Shown here: positions 45,697 through 54,522 of the stretch, piece after piece
Layout of the letters: every line of letters begins with the position of its first letter
Position numbering within the stretch: position 1 is the first letter of the stretch
From: an uncultured Flavobacteriales bacterium
GTDB lineage: Bacteria; Bacteroidota; Bacteroidia; Flavobacteriales; Crocinitomicaceae
Length of the DNA stretch: 64,000 nucleotides
Assembly (NCBI GenBank): GCA_946480815.1
Contig: CAMLLB010000015.1
Location: 1-64,000 of the forward strand
Direction: 5' to 3'
Position numbers and translations under genes: made by a program
The notes under the pieces: model-generated
Database searches by the model: none
Seen by the model: the letters and a program-made list of their open reading frames with translations, nothing else
What the model was told of the DNA's origin: nothing

Positions 45697-46500
45697 ATGA
45701 AAAGAGTTATTGTTTTTTCTTTATTATTAGTAGCCGGAGCAAGTTCTTTGATGAATTGCAACGGTTCCAAAAAGTTAGGATCGGGAATCAATCTTTTTCC
45801 GGTTGAACAGGATAAACAGTTGGGTGCGCAGGTAGCGGCGGAAATCGATGGTAATCCGAAGGAATATCCTGTATTGGATTCAGCTTCAAACAAAGAGGTC
45901 TATCAATACTTATATAAAATCCGGAATACCATTTTAAATTCCGGACAGGTAAAACACAAAGCAGATTTTGCATGGAGACTGCGCATTATTAAGGACGACA
46001 GTACCTTGAATGCGTTTTGCACGCCGGGAGGATACATTTATGTCTACACCGGAATCCTGAAATATTTGGATAATGAAGCTCAATTGGCAGGAGTATTGGG
46101 CCATGAAATTGCCCATGCGGATTTCCGTCATTCAACACGGCAGATGACCCAAATGTACGGGGTCGAAGTATTGCTTGCAATTGTAGCAGGAAACCACCAG
46201 CAATTGTCACAGATTACAGCCGGCTTGGTTGGTTTGAAATTCTCCCGTAATCACGAGTCGGAAGCAGACAAAGGTTCGGTTACTTATCTATGTCCGACAG
46301 TATACGCAGCGGATGGTGGTGCAGGATTCTTTGAAAAGATCAATGCTGCAGGAGGTGCCCGTACACCGGAGTTCTTAAGTACACACCCGAACCCGGAGAA
46401 CCGTATTGAAAATTTTAGGAACTATAGAATTGAAATGGCCTGTCAGGGAGTAAATGATTTTACTTCGGAGTATAAGAAAATCATGGCCAAATTACCTTAA
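45697..46500 (+). CDS. M48-family metallopeptidase lipoprotein
   Basis: 267 residues from ATG 45697; a GTG three bases upstream is in frame. The signal sequence ends with SSLMNC, a plausible lipobox. The zinc motif HEIAH is in LAGVLGHEIAHADFRHSTRQ (about 130), and the third ligand Glu is in NHESEADKGSVTYL. This is the BepA/LoiP-type periplasmic M48 layout, associated with outer-membrane protein quality control. It is followed 8 bp later by the cyclase-family gene, so both are probably cotranscribed. Confidence 0.9.
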   Translation: MKRVIVFSLLLVAGASSLMNCNGSKKLGSGINLFPVEQDKQLGAQVAAEIDGNPKEYPVLDSASNKEVYQYLYKIRNTILNSGQVKHKADFAWRLRIIKDDSTLNAFCTPGGYIYVYTGILKYLDNEAQLAGVLGHEIAHADFRHSTRQMTQMYGVEVLLAIVAGNHQQLSQITAGLVGLKFSRNHESEADKGSVTYLCPTVYAADGGAGFFEKINAAGGARTPEFLSTHPNPENRIENFRNYRIEMACQGVNDFTSEYKKIMAKLP

Positions 46501-46508
46501 ACACATTT

Positions 46509-47276
46509 ATGCAATTATTTCTCGGAGACGGAAGCTATATTTTAACAAACGAAGGAATAGACTGTTCTATTCCATTGGAGGGGTCGGATCAAAATGTTCG
46601 TGCCTGGTATGTTTCACCACCAGTTATTGAACCCGTTCGCGAAAACGGATGGGTAGGTTCAGTTGCAGAAGGCGGAAGCGTGAATTTCCGTTCAATTCAA
46701 TTCAACCCGCATGGTCACGGAACTCACACAGAATGTTTGGGCCACATTACTTCCGAAGTACATTCTGTAAACGGAATAATTGATAAACTGCTTTATTCTG
46801 CAAGTGTGGTTACAGTTGCACCTGAAATCCGATTACAAGCGGACGGATCTGTTGACCGGGTGATTACGGCTTCAACACTGTCTTCTCAATTGGAAGGATT
46901 AAAAAGTGAAGCATTGCTGATCCGGACACTTCCGAACGAAGAAGGAAAGAAACACCTGAATTATTCAGATACCAATCCGGCTTATTGCGATGTAGATATT
47001 TTACCGCTTTTAGACGAATTAGGAGTCATTCATTTATTGATCGACACACCTTCTGTTGATCGTGAAAAAGATGGAGGCGAGCTGGCTTTTCATCATGGGT
47101 TTTGGGGAGTTCCGAAGAATCAGCGATTCGACAGAACGATTACCGAAATGATCTTTATTCCGGATGAAGTATTGGATGGAGAATATATGCTGAATTTGCA
47201 AACGGCTCCTTTTGTAAATGATGCAACACCGAGCAGACCGGTTTTGTTTCCGCTTCATCGGAACGCGGAGGATTAA
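46509..47276 (+). CDS. cyclase-family hydrolase (kynurenine formamidase-like)
   Basis: 255 residues matching the PF04199 cyclase family, metal-dependent hydrolases that include KynB. The family metal motif is HGHGTHTECLGHI (about 71-83), and the C-terminal region HHGFWGVPKNQRFDRTITEM provides further conserved residues. KynB normally has HxGTHxDxPxH; here Glu and Gly replace parts of it, so the substrate may not be N-formylkynurenine. No other tryptophan-catabolism gene is nearby. Same strand as, and 8 bp downstream of, the M48 gene. Confidence 0.8.
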   Translation: MQLFLGDGSYILTNEGIDCSIPLEGSDQNVRAWYVSPPVIEPVRENGWVGSVAEGGSVNFRSIQFNPHGHGTHTECLGHITSEVHSVNGIIDKLLYSASVVTVAPEIRLQADGSVDRVITASTLSSQLEGLKSEALLIRTLPNEEGKKHLNYSDTNPAYCDVDILPLLDELGVIHLLIDTPSVDREKDGGELAFHHGFWGVPKNQRFDRTITEMIFIPDEVLDGEYMLNLQTAPFVNDATPSRPVLFPLHRNAED

Positions 47277-47349
47277 AAAGATTATATTTGCTTATAAATT
47301 AAAAAGTGGCATTATTTTTAGTGCCTCAAAATGGACAAATTTTTAAAAC

Positions 47350-47880
47350 ATGAAACGAATTTTTGCTTTTGCAGTTTTGACTCTTCTTGTTGTAAGTTGT
47401 GCTCAAAAAATTCCTTACACAGATCAGGTAAAACAGGATTTTGATTTAACACCGGAGAATATGACGAAGGTTCAGTTTTATACATCGTCAAATATTATTC
47501 TGGAAAAAAGTCAATCTTCAGGGAACCAGGGAACGGGAAGTTCCGGGGAATTGGTTGTTAGCTCATCAAAAACACAAGATCGCATCATTATTCCTACAAA
47601 CACAAGAGGCGTTTTTGAAAAAGTTGGTGCAAACAATGAAATAGTTGTTCGTTTTGAAGTTGGTTCCGGTCGTGTAATTAAGTTTGCAACACGTGCAACA
47701 CAAACAAGCGGGAAATACTACCTGGTAGCAGATTGGAAAAATAACGGAGGAACAATGGAATATGGTGGTGAAACGTATACGATTGCTTCCGGCGGAAGTA
47801 GTGCATTTTTACAGGTGCGCTTGAAAAAACTTCAGAAAACAAAACGCAAAGACCGTGTTGTTAAAGGAATGAAGGTGTAA
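47350..47880 (+). CDS. putative lipoprotein
   Basis: 176 residues. Signal sequence with lipobox LLVVSC, followed by AQKIPYTDQVKQDFDLTPEN. The mature part is a compact beta-rich sequence with a Ser/Gly-rich loop (SSGNQGTGSSGELVVSSS) and a basic tail (KKLQKTKRKDRVVKGMKV). I recognise no family. Probably outer-membrane or periplasmic. Separate promoter likely; followed by a strong terminator. Confidence 0.72.
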   Translation: MKRIFAFAVLTLLVVSCAQKIPYTDQVKQDFDLTPENMTKVQFYTSSNIILEKSQSSGNQGTGSSGELVVSSSKTQDRIIIPTNTRGVFEKVGANNEIVVRFEVGSGRVIKFATRATQTSGKYYLVADWKNNGGTMEYGGETYTIASGGSSAFLQVRLKKLQKTKRKDRVVKGMKV

Positions 47881-47903
47881 TTTCAAGAGATAAAACATTA
47901 TTG

Positions 47904-47934
47904 GAAACGGGAACACAATTTGTGTTCCCGTTTC
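47904..47934 (+). terminator. strong terminator hairpin before hemJ
   Basis: GAAACGGGAACACAA and TTGTGTTCCCGTTTC are perfect 15-bp complements with a minimal loop, followed by CTTTTTA. It ends 18 bp before the hemJ ATG. Confidence 0.85.
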
Positions 47935-47951
47935 TTTTTAACTTTGCAGGG

Positions 47952-48500
47952 ATGAATTTTTTGATTGAAAATTACAACGTTTGGAAAGCACTGCATATCA
48001 TTTTTGTGGTGAGTTGGTTCGCGGGATTGTTCTATATGGTTCGCTTGTTTATTTATCATACGGAGGCGAATTCCAGACCGGAAGACGAGAAACGCGTTTT
48101 GCAACAGCAATTCAATGTCATGCAAAAGCGCTTATGGGTTATTATCACAACTCCGGCAATGATCCTGACGGTTGTTTTCGGAACACTCATGCTTCTTGCA
48201 AATCCGGGGCTTTTAAAAATGCCATGGATGCATATCAAATTGACTTTTGTAGTGATTCTTCTGGTGTATCATTTCATTTGCCAGGGAATCATGAACCGCT
48301 TAAAAAATGGTTCTTCCAAGTGGACTTCCGGGCATTTGCGGATGTGGAATGAAGTGGCAACCTTACTCCTGGTTGCAATTGTATTCCTGGCAATTATGAA
48401 AACCAGTTTGGGATGGCTTGGCGGGGTAATTGGGTTCTTTGGAGTTGGGATTGCGTTGATGATGGGGATAAAACTTTATAAGAGGCTGCGGAAAAATTGA
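47952..48500 (+). CDS. hemJ: protoporphyrinogen oxidase HemJ
   Basis: Membrane enzyme that oxidises protoporphyrinogen IX in haem synthesis. 182 residues from ATG 47952, with a classical HemJ start: WKALHIIFVVSWFAGLFYMV, then RLFIYH; the earlier in-frame ATG lies inside the terminator hairpin. Four transmembrane helices (also WVIITTPAMILTVVFGTLML, MHIKLTFVVILLVYHFICQG, VATLLLVAIVFLAIMKTSL). The conserved His in the first helix and Lys in KLTFV are present. Followed by an ArsR-like gene, with a palindrome starting 7 bp after the hemJ stop codon. Confidence 0.88.
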   Translation: MNFLIENYNVWKALHIIFVVSWFAGLFYMVRLFIYHTEANSRPEDEKRVLQQQFNVMQKRLWVIITTPAMILTVVFGTLMLLANPGLLKMPWMHIKLTFVVILLVYHFICQGIMNRLKNGSSKWTSGHLRMWNEVATLLLVAIVFLAIMKTSLGWLGGVIGFFGVGIALMMGIKLYKRLRKN

Positions 48501-48506
48501 TTTTTG

Positions 48507-48536
48507 TTTGACGTAATATTGCGTTATTACGTCAAA
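48507..48536. promoter_or_regulatory. 30-bp palindrome upstream of the ArsR-like gene
   Basis: Arms TTTGACGTAATA and TATTACGTCAAA are perfect 12-bp inverted repeats around the core TTGCGT. The same 26-bp core recurs at 48929-48954 and, with two changes, at 18583-18608. It lies 78 bp before the ArsR-like ATG. An operator is likely; a 3' hairpin of hemJ is the alternative. Confidence 0.6.
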
Positions 48537-48613
48537 AATTGATTCTTCATTTTTTTTGAAAAACCTCTTTTTTCAAATCACCTTTTTTCATAAATTAAAT
48601 AAGAAAATGAAAA

Positions 48614-48931
48614 ATGGGATCAACAAAAAAAGAACAGTACACCAGAAAACAACTTGATTTTGCTTCATACACGAAGGCATTAGGGCATCCTGCCCGAATT
48701 TCGATCGTTGAATATTTCAATTTTTATCCTCGTGGAAATTGTAAGGCATTTGTTAAATCAACCAAACTGTCAAGATCAACAATCAGTCAGCATTTAAGAG
48801 AACTTTTGGATGCGGGGGTGTTATTCGAGCGATATGATGATTGGTCAAATGACCACTATTATTTCTTGAATCCAAAAGCGGAAGAAATATATTTGGAAAT
48901 AAGTCAAATTTTCAGAAATGAACAATCGTGA
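48614..48931 (+). CDS. ArsR-like winged-helix transcriptional regulator
   Basis: 105 residues. The fold is evident from FASYTKALGHPARISIVEYF, then KAFVKSTKLSRSTISQHLRE, then LLDAGVLFERYDDWSNDHYY. The metal-binding ELCVCDL box of ArsR/SmtB sensors is absent (there is one Cys, in RGNCKAF), so it is probably not a metal sensor. The gene is flanked by two copies of a near-identical palindrome, one upstream and one overlapping the stop codon, which fits autoregulation and control of the crotonase gene downstream. Another copy lies near 18.6 kb. Confidence 0.87.
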   Translation: MGSTKKEQYTRKQLDFASYTKALGHPARISIVEYFNFYPRGNCKAFVKSTKLSRSTISQHLRELLDAGVLFERYDDWSNDHYYFLNPKAEEIYLEISQIFRNEQS

Positions 48932-48954
48932 CGTAATATTGCGTTATTACGTCA
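48929..48954. promoter_or_regulatory. 26-bp palindrome overlapping the ArsR stop codon
   Basis: TGACGTAATA-TTGCGT-TATTACGTCA, identical to the core of the palindrome at 48507-48536, in the same orientation. The stop codon TGA (48929-48931) is its first triplet. It lies 53 bp before the crotonase ATG. Confidence 0.6.
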
Positions 48955-49007
48955 AAAAAGCACAATTTCGAAAATAAGTCAATACCTTTACAACAAAGAC
49001 TTGAAAA

Positions 49008-49790
49008 ATGACTTACGAAAATATCCTGGTGTCACAAAACGGACACATTCAAACCATTACGATTAATCGCCCGAACCAATTAAATGCATTAAACAAACAA
49101 ACCATTTCCGAGTTGAATTATGCCTTGAGTGCAGCAAACGAAGATAAGGGAACGGGTGTGGTGATTCTTACCGGTTCCGGTGAGAAAGCATTCGTTGCCG
49201 GTGCGGATATTAAAGAATTTGCCGATTTTTCAATTGAAAAAGGGCGCGAATTGGCAGCTCAGGGACAACAGTTGTTATTTTCATTCATTGAAAACATGAC
49301 CACACCGGTAATTGCCGCGGTAAACGGGTTTGCGCTTGGCGGCGGATTGGAACTGGCAATGGCATCACATATCCGCATTGCTTCGGCAAATGCAAAAATG
49401 GGACTTCCTGAAGTTTCTCTTGGAGTAATTCCGGGATATGGCGGAACGCAACGTTTGACCCAATTGGTTGGTCGTGGAAAAGCAAATGAAATGATCTTCA
49501 CTGCTGGAATGATCTCTGCTGACGAAGCAAAATCATGGGGTTTGGTGAATCACGTGTGCGAACCGGAAGAATTGTTAGACCTGGCGAATGAATTAGCCGG
49601 AAAAATCATCAAAAATTCTGGAACAGCAATCGCTTCTGCTATTCGTGCGGTAAACGCATTGTATTCGGAAGGTGGACAAAAAGGATTTGACAAGGAAGTG
49701 GAAGAATTCGGATTGTGTTTCGGAACAGCTGATTTCAAAGAAGGAACGACGGCATTCATTGAAAAAAGAAAACCAAACTTTCGAGGATAA
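49008..49790 (+). CDS. enoyl-CoA hydratase (crotonase family)
   Basis: 260 residues. Hydrates 2-trans-enoyl-CoA in fatty-acid beta-oxidation or related pathways. AFVAGADIKEFADF gives the oxyanion-hole region, and both catalytic Glu are expected in GGGLELAMASHIRIA and MGLPEVSLGVIPGYGGTQRL. It ends with FIEKRKPNFRG, the usual family C-terminus. A palindromic element precedes it, and the next gene, a flippase, starts with TTG immediately after its stop codon, implying coupled translation. Confidence 0.92.
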   Translation: MTYENILVSQNGHIQTITINRPNQLNALNKQTISELNYALSAANEDKGTGVVILTGSGEKAFVAGADIKEFADFSIEKGRELAAQGQQLLFSFIENMTTPVIAAVNGFALGGGLELAMASHIRIASANAKMGLPEVSLGVIPGYGGTQRLTQLVGRGKANEMIFTAGMISADEAKSWGLVNHVCEPEELLDLANELAGKIIKNSGTAIASAIRAVNALYSEGGQKGFDKEVEEFGLCFGTADFKEGTTAFIEKRKPNFRG

Positions 49791-51257
49791 TTGAATCCGC
49801 TTAAAAAACTATTAGGGCAAACAGCTGTTTATGGGATGTCGAGTATTCTCGGCAGGACCCTGAACTACTTATTGGTCCCACTTTATACTTCCGTATTTTT
49901 TACGCATCCGGAAGAATATGGAGTGGTTTCCCAATTGTATGCCTTTGTAGCTTTTTTAATGATTTTACTGACCTTCGGAATGGAGACAACCTTTTTTCGC
50001 TTCATTCAGGACAGTGATGATAAGCAACGGGTTTTTCAAAATAGCTTTCTAACTGTTTTGTTGTTAAATGTCGGTTTCTTCCTGCTCATATTAGGATTCA
50101 ATCACTCCGTTGCTGACGCATTGTTATTCAATGATCATCCGGAATACATCATCCTGATGGGAGCTATTGTTGCCATTGATGCAGTTTCCAGTTTACCCCT
50201 TGCAAAACTTAGATCGGAAGAAAAAGCGAAGGAATTTGCCATTATTCAATTTTCATCGATAGGAGTAAATATTGTTCTGAATCTCGTATTACTCTATTGT
50301 TTTGTGGATTGGGATAATCCTGTAAACGGAGTATTTTACATTTTGATAGCGAACCTGGTTTCCAGTTTGGTGAAACCAATCATGCTGCGAAAAGATTTTA
50401 CCGGAATTCGCCTGAAACTGGATATTCCCTTATTGCGAAAAATGATGGTATACGCCATTCCAATCGTCATAGCAGGGTTTGCCGGAATTATCAATGAAGT
50501 AATCGACCGGATTATGCTGAAGCAAATGTTGTACGATCCTGCGAACGGATTTACGGCAAAAATGGCTGATGCGGAAATTGGTATTTACAGTGCGTGTTAC
50601 AAACTAGCCATGCTTGTTACGATCCTATTGCAGGCGTATCGCTACGCGGCCGAACCTTTTTTCTTCAACCAAATGAAGAATCAGGATAGAAATAAACTAT
50701 ATATCAAACTCATGAACTATTTCGTTGCGATCGTTTGTTTGATATTCCTCGGAGTTTCACTAAATCTGGACATTTTCAAATACTTTATTTCAAATAAAAC
50801 ATTTTGGAGTGGATTGCACGTGGTTCCCATTCTCTTATTAGCAAATGTGTTCTTTGGAGTTTACATCAACCAAAGCATCTGGTACAAATTGACCAATCAA
50901 ACCAAATTCGGGGCGTACATTTCCATCATGGGGGCCATGCTGACGATAACCATCAATTACTTGTTTATCCCGGAATACGGATACAAAGCCAGCGCTTGGG
51001 CAACTTTGATTGTCTACGCATTCCAAATGGTTGTTTCCTATTTCTGGGGACAGAAACACTTTCCTATCAAGTATAATCTTCGGAAGTTTTTCCTGTACCT
51101 TGGATTGAGTATCCTGATCTATTTTATTTGCGATAAAATCCCGTACGGAGATCACTCACTGATCAAATTCGCATTGAACAACCTGTTGATCATCTTCTTC
51201 ATTTATGTCGTGATGTCGGTAGAGGGAATCAAACTTTCATCCTTACGCAGAAAATAA
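49791..51257 (+). CDS. oligosaccharide flippase / polysaccharide export membrane protein
   Basis: 488 residues with about 14 transmembrane helices, in the MOP/Wzx-type family (LKKLLGQTAVYGMSSILGRT, LLVPLYTSVFFTHPEEYGVV, MMVYAIPIVIAGFAGIINEV). I take TTG 49791, directly after the crotonase stop codon, as the start; GAGG lies six bases before it and the next Met would cut into the first helix. Such proteins flip lipid-linked sugars across the inner membrane. No glycosyltransferase cluster is nearby, so the substrate is open. Confidence 0.82.
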   Translation: MNPLKKLLGQTAVYGMSSILGRTLNYLLVPLYTSVFFTHPEEYGVVSQLYAFVAFLMILLTFGMETTFFRFIQDSDDKQRVFQNSFLTVLLLNVGFFLLILGFNHSVADALLFNDHPEYIILMGAIVAIDAVSSLPLAKLRSEEKAKEFAIIQFSSIGVNIVLNLVLLYCFVDWDNPVNGVFYILIANLVSSLVKPIMLRKDFTGIRLKLDIPLLRKMMVYAIPIVIAGFAGIINEVIDRIMLKQMLYDPANGFTAKMADAEIGIYSACYKLAMLVTILLQAYRYAAEPFFFNQMKNQDRNKLYIKLMNYFVAIVCLIFLGVSLNLDIFKYFISNKTFWSGLHVVPILLLANVFFGVYINQSIWYKLTNQTKFGAYISIMGAMLTITINYLFIPEYGYKASAWATLIVYAFQMVVSYFWGQKHFPIKYNLRKFFLYLGLSILIYFICDKIPYGDHSLIKFALNNLLIIFFIYVVMSVEGIKLSSLRRK

Positions 51258-51310
51258 AAACCCCATCCATCAGCTGACAGACAGGGTTCCCGAAAAGTAT
51301 TCGGAATTCT

Positions 51311-53116
51311 TTACTTAATAACTTTAACCGTTCTGGATGTATTTTCTCCGGATAAAATCAACAAATAAGTTCCCGATGAAATGTTTTCTAATTGATCCAT
51401 TTCAGTCAATCCTGAGTTGATCTGATTCATTTCCGAAAGAACGCGGCCATTCAGATCGATCAGTTTTATAGATTGGATCGCACCGTCTTTGTTCTCTACC
51501 GAAATTGAACTGGTGAACGGATTCGGATAAGGGATAACCTGGTTTAGCAGTTCCTTTTCATCAAGACCCAGTGCTGAAGATAGCCAAACTTGCGATCCGT
51601 CAAAATAGATCACACTTTCAATTTTGAAGAAATCATTCCCCGATTTGTTCGGGCAATAAACAGAGATTGTAATGGAGTAGTATCCCGGATTTCCGGCCAA
51701 TCCTAGTGTATCGTTGATATAAATAGTATCCGTCGGTGAATAGATCGCCCAGGTAACGTATAAATTCTGGTTGATTGAATCATAAACAGCCTGGTACAAG
51801 GAAGCAGAATCAATTGCACTGTAATCGATAATGCAATCAGTTACCAACTCCGTATATAAAGTATCGCTGATCACTCCGTTCGGGAAAGGATTGTTGCCAT
51901 ATGTTGTAGAAGAATCTGCAATAACGAAATTTACGGCTGCAGAATCCGTTCCTGAATCCCAGACCATCACAGAGTAAATCCCGGCGCAGAGGTTTGAAAT
52001 CGAATTCCCTGCAACTCCATTGCTCCAAACAATGGTGTAAGGAGCTGTTCCTCCAGTTGGTGAAATGGTAGCAGAACCGGTGCAATTGTTCATTAAATCA
52101 TCTGTTGAAGACAAGTTTACGGTAAAGTTGTTGCCGGTATTTGTTGAATCACTTACATACCAGGAAGCTGAAAAGCTGCATCCGTTTGCATCTGTGCATA
52201 CTACGGTATAAGTTCCGGCACATAAATTTGAGCTGGATTGTGTTGTAGTACCATTGCTCCATGAATAGGTGTATGGAGCTGTTCCGTTAATCGGATTAAC
52301 TGTTGCCGTTCCGTCGCACAGTACAGGACCCGAAGTTGAGGTAGAAGAAATAGTTCCTGTGAAATTCATACAACTGTTAGTGATTGCAAAAGAAACGGAT
52401 GCAGTATCTGAGCTCGAATCCTGGATCATTAAAGAATAAATTCCGGGACACAAATTATTGATCGAACTGGTTGTTTCACCGGTGCTCCATAAATAGGTAT
52501 AACTGCCGGAACCGCCCGTTGGTGCAGCCGAAGCAGAACCACTGCAATTACCTGATAAATCGTTTGTTGTTGTGAGGTTGATTGAAATAGGGGAAGCGCC
52601 TCCGTTATATGCGACAGGAATTGTTGTGGTACAGCCCATCATGTCTGTGCAATAGACAGTATAATAATAATATCCGGCACAGAGATTAGACAGAGACTGT
52701 GTGTTAGCGCCATTACTCCAGGAATACGTATAAGGAGCAGTTCCTCCGTAAGGGGTGAATGTAGCAGTTCCGTCACACATTCCTGGGGCGGAAGGTGGTG
52801 TGCTTGAATACGATCCGGTGAATCCGGAACAACCATCCAGGATAAATGCATCCAGAGTAAGTGTATCAATCCCATCATAAATGGTAACCGTATAAGCTCC
52901 GGCACATAACAGATCTATATAACTGTTAGTTGCTCCCGTACTCCAAATGTATGTGTAAGAACCGGAACCACCCGTGGGTGAAACTTCTGCATATCCATTG
53001 CAGGTTCCGCCGCTAGTGTTTATTGTGGTCAAATTCGGAACAATGCTTTGCGCTATACTTAAGTTGAAACTTGTTAATGCAATCAACACAAAAACAAGCG
53101 AATAAAGGTGTTTCAT
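51311..53116 (-). CDS. secreted SprB-repeat protein with T9SS sorting domain
   Basis: 601 residues from ATG 53116, which gives signal peptide MKHLYSLVFVLIALTSFNLS followed by IAQ; the longer open frame adds an unlikely leader. Five repeats of about 75 residues alternate between two types: A (for example EVSPTGGSGSYTYIWSTGAT) and B (for example CDGTATFTPYGGTAPYTYSW), in A-B-A-B-A order. They resemble SprB/PKD-like adhesin repeats. A unique domain (about 415-520) precedes the T9SS type A sorting domain (QVIPYPNPFTSSISV ... SSGTYLLILSGENTSRTVKV). Likely a surface adhesin or gliding-related filament. Confidence 0.85.
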   Translation of the reverse strand: MKHLYSLVFVLIALTSFNLSIAQSIVPNLTTINTSGGTCNGYAEVSPTGGSGSYTYIWSTGATNSYIDLLCAGAYTVTIYDGIDTLTLDAFILDGCSGFTGSYSSTPPSAPGMCDGTATFTPYGGTAPYTYSWSNGANTQSLSNLCAGYYYYTVYCTDMMGCTTTIPVAYNGGASPISINLTTTNDLSGNCSGSASAAPTGGSGSYTYLWSTGETTSSINNLCPGIYSLMIQDSSSDTASVSFAITNSCMNFTGTISSTSTSGPVLCDGTATVNPINGTAPYTYSWSNGTTTQSSSNLCAGTYTVVCTDANGCSFSASWYVSDSTNTGNNFTVNLSSTDDLMNNCTGSATISPTGGTAPYTIVWSNGVAGNSISNLCAGIYSVMVWDSGTDSAAVNFVIADSSTTYGNNPFPNGVISDTLYTELVTDCIIDYSAIDSASLYQAVYDSINQNLYVTWAIYSPTDTIYINDTLGLAGNPGYYSITISVYCPNKSGNDFFKIESVIYFDGSQVWLSSALGLDEKELLNQVIPYPNPFTSSISVENKDGAIQSIKLIDLNGRVLSEMNQINSGLTEMDQLENISSGTYLLILSGENTSRTVKVIK

Positions 53117-53201
53117 AAGTTTAGTTTTGTCCAAAACTAAGGTATTGTATGTAATCCTGCAACTCTTTTTCATTTATTGCGTATAGATGATGTGATTTTC
53201 A

Positions 53202-53209
53202 TAACTTTG
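53202..53209 (+). promoter_or_regulatory. Bacteroidota -7 box (TAACTTTG) at the start of the HU-SPOR gene
   Basis: Exact TAnnTTTG match ending 4 bp before ATG 53214. With a TTG 22 bp upstream (53177-53179) as a possible -33, the transcript would begin at or next to the start codon and be leaderless. Confidence 0.45.
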
Positions 53210-53213
53210 TGAC

Positions 53214-54455
53214 ATGTTGACAGTTGAACAGCTTATCGGGGATTTATTATTACAGCACAATTGTGTGATCGTTCCTTCTTTTGGAGGTTTCGTGGCACAA
53301 CGTACATCTGCAAAAATTGATCCGGCGAAAGGTGTCATCATTCCACCAAAGAAATCGGTCCTATTCAATAAACAGTTGATTAACAATGATGGTTTGTTGA
53401 TAGCGGCACTTTCCCAGGCGAATTCCATTCCTTATTCTGAAGCTGCCGAAGAAGTTCAGGCACACATCAATGAATGGGAAGCAAGGCTTCAAATGGGTGG
53501 AAGAATCACCATTGACCGTGTTGGGAACCTGTTTTACGATCAGGAACGAAACCTGTGCTTCGAACAGGATCGCTTCTATAATTTGTTACTGGAATCCTTC
53601 GGATTGAGTGCTGTGCATTTTGTATCTGTTGCTGATGCAGAAGCAAAAGAATCACACCAGGCAATTTTACATGTTGTGAAAGCTGTTGAAATGGAGCAAA
53701 AACAAGTTGCTCCGAATGCAGAACCGTCTTTTGCACTAACTGAAGAACCAATTATTCCTGTTCTGGAAGTGGTTCACGAAGAGCACATCCAACCGACAAT
53801 CATTCCGATTAAGAAAAAGTCCAATACCTGGAGATATGTAGCTGCTGCCTGTTTGCTGCCGATTGCATTTTATTCCTTTTGGATCCCGGTAAAAACAGAT
53901 GTACTGGAATCAGGCGTTGTTTCACTTTCAGATTTTAACCCGTTCCACGCCAGCCAGCCGGGGACTTATACTTTGCCAGAAACGAATTATTCGTTCACAA
54001 AAAGAGAAGGCAAAAATCAACTTCAGCATTTACCGAAGAACGTAGAAACATTTTCTTATGAAATGGATGAAGACACGTATGTTCCGGTTTCTCTGAATAA
54101 GAAAAAAGCGACTGTTGAACAAGTGAACGAAGAACCGGAAGTTAAACCTGAAGTTGTTGCTGATCGCATGTCGCCTAAAGCTTCAGCAATGGCACAAACA
54201 CCGAAAAAACCGGTGGAACAACCAAAAGTGAATCCGGTACCTGCAACACCGAAGGGCGGCCAGATCATCGTTGGAAGTTATTCGGATAGAAAAAATGCAG
54301 AAGACCTGATCAGGTTATTGGAATCCAATGGAATGGAAGGTCAAATCATCGAAAAAGACGGTAAAATTCGTGTCAGTGCAGGAAATGCATCCCAGTTTTC
54401 TCAATTGGAGCCGAAGTTAAAAGCCCTGGGGATTGCTCCATGGGTTTTGAAATGA
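53214..54455 (+). CDS. CCDC81-type HU domain and SPOR-domain membrane protein
   Basis: 413 residues. The N-terminus (about 1-145) contains two CCDC81-like prokaryotic HU domains (MLTVEQLIGDLLLQHNCVIV, PSFGGFVAQRTSAKIDP, then GGRITIDRVGNLFYDQERNL). One transmembrane segment (WRYVAAACLLPIAFYSFWI, about 208-227) and a low-complexity Pro/Lys/Val linker follow. The C-terminal SPOR domain (GQIIVGSYSDRKNAEDLIRL, then EGQIIEKDGKIRVSAG) binds peptidoglycan lacking stem peptides. The HU part would be cytoplasmic and may touch the nucleoid, linking it to septal cell wall. This is a Bacteroidota-specific layout. Confidence 0.88.
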   Translation: MLTVEQLIGDLLLQHNCVIVPSFGGFVAQRTSAKIDPAKGVIIPPKKSVLFNKQLINNDGLLIAALSQANSIPYSEAAEEVQAHINEWEARLQMGGRITIDRVGNLFYDQERNLCFEQDRFYNLLLESFGLSAVHFVSVADAEAKESHQAILHVVKAVEMEQKQVAPNAEPSFALTEEPIIPVLEVVHEEHIQPTIIPIKKKSNTWRYVAAACLLPIAFYSFWIPVKTDVLESGVVSLSDFNPFHASQPGTYTLPETNYSFTKREGKNQLQHLPKNVETFSYEMDEDTYVPVSLNKKKATVEQVNEEPEVKPEVVADRMSPKASAMAQTPKKPVEQPKVNPVPATPKGGQIIVGSYSDRKNAEDLIRLLESNGMEGQIIEKDGKIRVSAGNASQFSQLEPKLKALGIAPWVLK

Positions 54456-54522
54456 TTAAGATCATAGTTAATTTCCGATTTTAGTTCGTACTTTGGTGTA
54501 GTAACTATTGTTCAATGCACCG

